The translations under genes were made by a program, and so were the position numbers. Of a stretch of DNA of 64,000 bases, positions 58,101 to 64,000 are shown one piece after another. Positions within the stretch are counted from its first letter, which is position 1, and the number at the start of each line of letters is the position of its first letter. The notes beneath the pieces are model-generated. The model saw only the letters and a program-made list of their open reading frames with translations, searched no databases and was not told where the DNA came from. Source of the stretch: Rhytidiadelphus loreus (taxonomy: Eukaryota > Streptophyta > Bryopsida > Hypnales > Hylocomiaceae); the NCBI GenBank assembly GCA_947034895.1, contig OX344762.1:8623501-8687500 (forward strand), read 5' to 3'.

Positions 58101-58736
58101 GGAAGAATTTTTTTTGCTGTATTAGACTAGAGAGAGAGGGAGAGAAAGAGAGAGAAGGGTCGACCTTAGCCTCAAGTAGCCACCACAAACCCCAAGATGG
58201 CTAACTATTGACTAGCCTTAACTCTAGCCCCCACTAACTCTATTATCAACTACCAACCAACTGGCCACTAACAAGGACAATTAAGACAAGCTTCTAATAC
58301 AAACAACTTCAACACTACCATCTTTTTACTAACAAATAAAGACGTCATTTCAATCACTAGATGGCCCACATCATGACACTGTTTTGAAAGCCAATTGCAT
58401 TGTAGATGCTCTAAGCTTACCATAGCTTGTGTTGATGCAATGCTTCCTCTCCTTCACTCCAAAATGAATTTGGGATGAACTTGCTCCCAATTACCCGGAT
58501 GCTCACATTGATTTCCTAGCTCACAAAATCCTCACTAGTTGTGTGATTTTTTTTATTTTTTTATTTCAGCTAAGGTAGTAGCTAGTTCAAATAGTACATC
58601 ACATCTAGTTTTTGAGCATCATCTTAGTCCTTGCCGTGTCATGTTCACTCGGTATTAATTGCGCAATGTTTATATAGTGTGCCTTATGAAAGTAAAAGTA
58701 ATTTTCTAATTTTTTGTTCAAATAAAAAACTTTATG
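55109..58736. other. AT-rich DNA, no gene supported
   Basis: Contains an (AG)n microsatellite at about 56740-56760 and a similar purine run near 58126-58155. Around 56877-57146 an ORF with KHSEHLLKLVWSQTHTF vaguely recalls the reverse transcriptase of Ty3/gypsy elements, but the match is too weak to call. No other gene evidence. Confidence 0.35.
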
Positions 58737-58930
58737 CACGATGGAGTGCAAGGGCTTTGTTTCGTGGCATTTAATCAAGCGGTGCGAAAGTTACGTTTTT
58801 TTCAAAATATAAGATGATTTAATTCAATTTTTTAATTCAAAAATGATTCAAAAATCCATAACTTTCACACTATATGTCCAAATGCCATGAAACAAAGCCC
58901 ATGCACCCCTCCTCGCAAAGAGCTTTCCAA
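58737..58930. repeat. Inverted repeat related to 6250-6355
   Basis: Left arm 'gcaagggctttgtttcgtgg' then 'catttaatcaagcggtgcga'; right arm 'catgaaacaaagcccatgca' pairs with it. The right half, read inverted, matches 6250-6355 including 'aaagctct' and 'cttgg' further out. Confidence 0.55.
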
Positions 58931-60929
58931 CAGTACCAAGAACGCAATTGTGGGGCACACAATCCAAAAGATCTCACCATAACAAACAAAATAAAACAAA
59001 TAGACTCATTTAAGGTATAACAATGATGATGCATGACAAGCCGAGCCCCAATGGCCCTTCTTGTCATGTCTCATAGCTAATGAATGGTCACACACTAACA
59101 AGGAATCCAAGAGTACGGTTAGATTGAATATCATATGCACAATCATTAACACTTTGTTCATTGTTTCATCTAACCTCTTGCCACGGTTAGAGCAACATGC
59201 CACACCTGACCTCTAAAGATTCTGTACCATTGATCTTCTATGATAGAGGAATGTCCTCCATTGATTTGCTTAAGCGTATTGTTGCGGGGGTGCCCTTGCT
59301 AGCTGGGGTGATGACTGAGACTCAGTGATACCAGGAAAGGCCCCCAGTTTATCCGACCAGAAGTGTGCCGCGCTTTCAAATTTGCGGAAGACGTAATATA
59401 TATAAGAGTCTAACTTTCTTCATTGTTTCCTGTCTCGTTCTACTTTCGTTAAGGTACAATTCAAAATTATAGGGTGGTGATGTAGACTGCATTTGAAATT
59501 AGACTGATTTCAAATGCGTGTTGTTTATAAACCGAAACATAACTCATTCTTGAGAGGCCCACTGCTGCACCCATACCAGGAATCCATCATTCTGATGATT
59601 CTATCCAATGTTTATATATAAGTACGTTTTTCATGTTCAATTTGCTATCTTTCCACTGATAACACAGCATAGAGCCAATGGAAAACTCATCTTCTCTGCA
59701 CAAGAGATCGAATTCAAGGTTGGTCAAGTGTAAGTTATACGTTACAATAGGCAATGAAAGATGATTAACGCATCTGGTTGTTTCTGACGAGAATTGCAGG
59801 GCTTTCAAGAAGCAGTGGGCCTCTCGTGAACAGTACCTCAAGCCTATCAAATTGAACAATATGTCTATCAACCGTAAGTATACAAGGTCTCTAATTATGA
59901 AGTTGAAAGGATTTAATTAGTGAATCTCGTGGGCATGTTTTGGGGTCTTTCTTAAGAAAAGTTTCAAAACTCCGTCTGTCAAAATGCTTGTCTGGTTTAC
60001 TTCAGCGGAAATAAGAGCATAATTTTTAAGCCAGCCAACTTCAAAGTCTGTGGCATACATCTTTTTGAGTCTACGAACTGCTTTTGGGCAACTATGAGCA
60101 TTGTTGGCCGTTGTTCAAACTCAAAAAGTCTATGAGCATTTTCTGACTGTTGGAGGTAATGGAGTTTTGGGTTTCTGTTTCTAGTAACGTCGTTCTTTGG
60201 TGAATGAATCTGATTGTCAACTTTACATGTTGATTGGAAGTCCAAGGATTTGACCTAAAGTCTAAGTACTGCTTGTTATCCTCAGACCATGACAAAGTAG
60301 AGGTTAAATTCATAGTGCAGCATCGCTCACTTGTTTATAAGCATCCTCAAATCGTCGTGAATAGTAATTAGAAAGTCATGTTTTAAGGATCATAAATTTT
60401 GGGGAGGAATCATGAAGATCAATTCAATCCCAGGCTTGTCATATTTGAATATACATAGAAAATTCAAGGTTGGTTTCAGTTGCATTTGGTGTAGACTGAT
60501 CGAGGAAATATGTACAATGAATTAGACTTTGGTGCCCTTGTTTCCAAAGCACACGTTGTCTCAGCATCGGTCATTGGCATTGAGAAACGCAGATTTAATT
60601 GCTTCATTTCATATCACTATTTTCCATCAAAAATTTCTAAGATTTTAGTTCCAACAAACCAACCTTGAAAAGATCAACTCATAAAATGAAACAACCAAAA
60701 AATCTCCAAAAAACACTACGCTTATAGAATTACATTTCAACGCATTACAACAAATTTCATCTGTAGATTGCTCCGTAGATTGTCAATATCTTATTTGTAA
60801 TTGAATTACAAAATAATTTTGAATCTTACGTTACAAAAATATTGATGGTTGCAATTGTAGATCTAGCTATCAATGGGTAGAATCTAAAATTCATAACGTA
60901 CAACTTTTATTCATACATCACGTTTATTT
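58931..60929. other. Spacer upstream of the eEF1B gamma gene, no gene recognised
   Basis: Mixed composition, short ORFs on the minus strand only (59587-59871, 59997-60313), none with family resemblance. No transposon ends could be paired. Confidence 0.4.
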
Positions 60930-61383
60930 TTCACTGAATTGGGCGTGAATCCCCCAGTTGAACTGGGAGAACTTTCTTTGGCCGGGCGGTGGTTCACTGT
61001 GCCGGCTGCCGCCCGGCGCGACCATCAACGCCGCAAGCGGGCGGCAGACTCTCGCGACCAGCATCAGGTATATTCTTCAATCGACGGTGACGAGTGGCAG
61101 AGGCAGATCGGAGGGCCGGGAGGACGCGAGCCTCCCTCCCCCACCGTGGTTTCGATCCCAGTGAAAGGCCAGCAGCGACGACGGAGGCCGGGGCGTTTGT
61201 GAGCTTAGGGTTTGGGGGTGTACAAAGCGCTCCCTTGCAGCCGCCTCGCTTCTTTCTAGGTCTCGACCATCCTCTTCAGATTATTGCCGCCTTGCTCAGC
61301 AGCAGCTGCTGCTTCCTATCCGCCACTTGCTCTTTCGGGCTTCCTCTCTGCGGTCTTCTTTCTACGTCGCGAGCTCTGCAGCC
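60930..61383 (+). promoter_or_regulatory. Promoter and 5' UTR of the eEF1B gamma gene
   Basis: GC content jumps at about 60950. A telo-box (TTAGGGTTT, complement of AAACCCTAA) lies at 61205-61213, followed by pyrimidine-rich leader sequence; telo-boxes are typical of plant translation-factor genes. The ATG at 61384 is in good context (gcagccATGGCT). ORFs within this region overlap each other and are not supported. Confidence 0.55.
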
Positions 61384-64000
61384 ATGGCTGGCCTCGTACG
61401 TTTCGCGTTTCGCTTTTCTGTGCTAATGGCGTTTGGTGGATAGTTGTATTGTTGTGTTCTAGGGTTTGTTGTTGGGAGTTTATTTTAGGTTTGATTTGCT
61501 GATGTTGTTGCAATGATGGTGTGAGCAGAAGATTCACGCGAACAAGGTGAACAAGAATGCCTACAAGACATTGATTGCCGCCGAGTATGTCGGTGTCAAG
61601 GTGGCGACCACGCCCGACTTCGATTGGACCACCATCAAGTCACCGGAGTTCGTGAAGATGAATCCCATGGGCAAGGTAATGGTTCTTTCTTCGTCGTGCT
61701 TGGTGATTTTATGCTTGGCGTTTAGTTCTTTGCTTGTCTCACGAACATGACGATAAGCTGTATTTTTCGAAGTCTTTTTTAAGGTACACCGAGTCGTACG
61801 GAGGAGTAAATATCAATGATTACTATGTCAATGTTTCATGTGGAATTTTACTGTGAACTATTGGAAGCATGTTACCAGGCGGTTGCCGGAGTGTCTTATT
61901 GTTTAGATGGACCTTTCAGATTAACCTTGGAACGCTCGCCTTTCTCGATGAAGAATCAATTTATCGTGGATCACCTGCTAGGTCACTTCTGAGATGGTTG
62001 TTATGTTTATTCCTTCAGTGGTGCAGCAATCCGATGACGATTTGGAACTTGTGATACAAAGATTTACTACACAAACTAAAAATTCTCAGTACTCCTCGGT
62101 GTGGTTTGGGTACTAAGTACTGATGTGGACTATATGCTTACAGGTTCCTGTGCTAGAGACTCCGGAGGGAACTGTATTTGAAAGCAACGCTATTGCTCGC
62201 TACGGTGAGTTCGTAATATCGAAATCGATGTGACTTCCGCGCCACTTCTTTCATGTCTTTGCCATGTTCTTTTACTTGGTTCGATATCTTACTGTGTTGT
62301 ATTGAATGCAGTGGCTGGGCTTAAGGATGTCGGTCTCTTCGGCTCATCTCACTACGAGAGGGTAAGTGTGGATCTTGACTCCATCATGTCTGCGGCGTCT
62401 TAATCACGTTTTCTCAGAACATTTTATTACAATTCTGACTGGCATTAGAGCAATATGACAGGCTTTGGTCGACCAGTGGATTGATATGGCGACTCTTGAA
62501 ATCGACGGAAACGTATCCAAATGGGTCTATCCTCGTCTTGGAATGGGAGTCTTCAATTTGGAGGTTTGTCCTTCCAACCTGTGAATCCCCGGTTACTTCA
62601 TAAGCTTCAGACTGACTGAAGACTTCGATGCCACTATTTCATGTAATACTGTATGGCAATTCCATATCAGAATCATAGTTTTGCGATATTGAGGATTAGT
62701 AAGTAATATATTGTTCCCTCTGAAGATAGTGAAAGATGTCTCACACTGGAATACATCAGATAAGGACATCGTCTATGGTCAGACTATTTTAAAGAGCTTC
62801 TGAATCTGCAATTTGTCAACTCGTATGCAATTTTCACATCCTGTCCTTGTTACCTGTCTAATCTAGTTTCCTGTTACTGATTTCAGGTGGAAGCTTTTGC
62901 CATCACCAACTTCAAGAGAGGTCTCGCTGCTCTGAATTCCCACCTGGCGTCTCAAACCTACCTTGTCGGCGACTCGGTAACACTTGCTGATATTATCATG
63001 ACCTGCAACTTAGTCAGCCCAGTCCATGTGGCTCTTACCAAGGAGTTCACTGCAGAATATCCACATGTTGAGAGGTATTTCTGGACAATGGTGAACCAGC
63101 CTAACTTTAAGAAGATCGTTGGAGAGATCGTTCAAGCAGACAAGCCCTTGGGACCACCTCCTGCGAAGGGCCACCAGCATACTCCTGCTGCACTTGCGAA
63201 AGAGAAAGCTTCTCCGAAGAAGGAACATGCACCCAAACCGAAGAAAGAGAAGGCTGCACCTGCACCGAAAAAGGCAGCACCGGCACCTGAGTCAATCGAT
63301 GATGAAGAAGAGGCCGCTCCAGTGAAGAAAAAGCAGAACGCCTTGGACCTTCTCCCACCTAGCCCAATGGTCCTTGATAACTGGAAGCGTTTATATTCTA
63401 ACACGAAAGCTAAAGACTTTCATTTGGCTATTAGTGGTGAGTCCTTGTCCTATATTCAAGCTATTATTTGTGATTTCAGCCATTTTCTTCCTCTTGACTA
63501 GTGCTTTACGTATCTAGTGCTTACTTGAAGTCATTGCGAATGATTTCTGGTTTTAATAGATTTGATTCTCTTGTTTGCTTGTTGTGCCTTTTCGTTACCT
63601 CCCAGGGGGTCAGTCTCTCCAATCATCGTGAACCATTTTGATTGTACTGCAGGACGCCTTGCAGTCCCTCTCAGAGATTCTAATGTAACACCGGTGTTTA
63701 TTGTTGCAGGATTCTGGGAGATGTTTGATGCTGAGGGTTATTCATTGTGGTTCTGTGATTATAAGCATAATGATGAGAACCAAGTAACCTACGTGACCTT
63801 GAACAAGGTTGGAGGGTTCCTCCAAAGAATGGACTTGGCACGTAAGTATGCTTTTGGAAAGATGTGCATTCTTGGAGAGAATCCACCCTACAAAATCAAG
63901 GGAGTTTGGTTGTTCAGGGGTCAGGACGTCCCACAAATGGTGTTGGAGGAGTGTTATGATGCGGAGCTCTATGATTGGAACAAGGTCGACATCAACAATG
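61384..64000 (+). CDS. eEF1G: Elongation factor 1B subunit gamma (eEF1G), 3' end outside window
   Basis: Seven exons visible: 61384-61395 (only MAGL), 61529-61675, 62144-62204, 62312-62361, 62462-62563, 62887-63436 and 63710 to the window end; phases agree. About 404 residues are present and I expect only some 10-20 to be missing. Order: glutathione S-transferase-like N-terminal domain (KNAYKTLIAAEYVGVKV, NPMGKVPVLETPEGTVFESN, AIARYVAGLKDVG), GST C-terminal helices (QTYLVGDSVTLADIIMTCNL), a Lys/Ala/Pro-rich linker (residues about 215-270), then the conserved EF1G domain (NALDLLPPSPMVLDNWKRLY, GFWEMFDAEGYSLWFCDYKH, NPPYKIKGVWLFRGQDVP). The protein is the structural subunit of the eEF1B complex, which recharges eEF1A with GTP in translation elongation in the cytosol. 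The 12-base first coding exon is notable; no other ATG better fits the family N-terminus. Confidence 0.96.

Noticed and set aside
1..64000. CRISPR arrays, operons or bacterial features
   Set aside because: Spliced genes, plastid targeting and AT-rich transposon-filled spacers show a eukaryotic nuclear genome; no regularly spaced repeats were seen.

Overview
This looks like nuclear DNA of a land plant, most likely a non-flowering one (bryophyte or lycophyte grade); the exact lineage is inferred and uncertain. Supporting signs are spliced genes with GT-AG introns of about 100-670 bases, plastid and plant-specific proteins (THF1/Psb29, MLO, a type-A response regulator), 'AAACCCTAA' telo-box motifs in leaders, and GC-rich gene starts in otherwise very AT-rich DNA full of small DNA transposons.

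Layout. 1-12.8 kb is repeat-dominated and holds a CDF/MTP-type metal transporter fragment (1157-1756), a Stowaway-like MITE, a CACTA MITE with another MITE nested in it, and several hairpin elements. 12.9-17.0 kb is a type-A response regulator gene (five coding exons, long GC-rich leader). 18.1-18.4 kb is a MULE-type MITE with a 10-bp target duplication. 18.9-20.4 kb (minus strand) is TIM8, a small mitochondrial import chaperone. 20.5-30.4 kb is AT-rich, without recognisable genes, and holds a 1.08-kb PIF/Harbinger-like element. 30.4-36.0 kb is a 5.56-kb piggyBac element with TTAA sites at both ends and a minus-strand transposase frame; the DDD triad is intact but two in-frame stops interrupt it, and an unrecognised ORF lies upstream in the element. 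39.26-44.96 kb is a 16-exon MLO gene with several MITEs in its introns. 46.3-48.8 kb (minus strand) is THF1, convergent with MLO. 49.4-60.9 kb is again repeat-rich. 61.4-64.0 kb is the gene for elongation factor eEF1B gamma, cut by the window end near its C-terminus.

The five host genes (response regulator, TIM8, MLO, THF1, eEF1B gamma) are independent housekeeping or signalling genes and do not form a pathway. The most notable content is the mobile DNA: a piggyBac element (a superfamily rarely reported from land plants, from general knowledge), and a ~300-bp MITE family in six copies, each with a central hairpin at the same relative place but with a different stem sequence.

Exon joins were worked out by eye from GT/AG sites, reading phase and family resemblance. 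No database search was possible.
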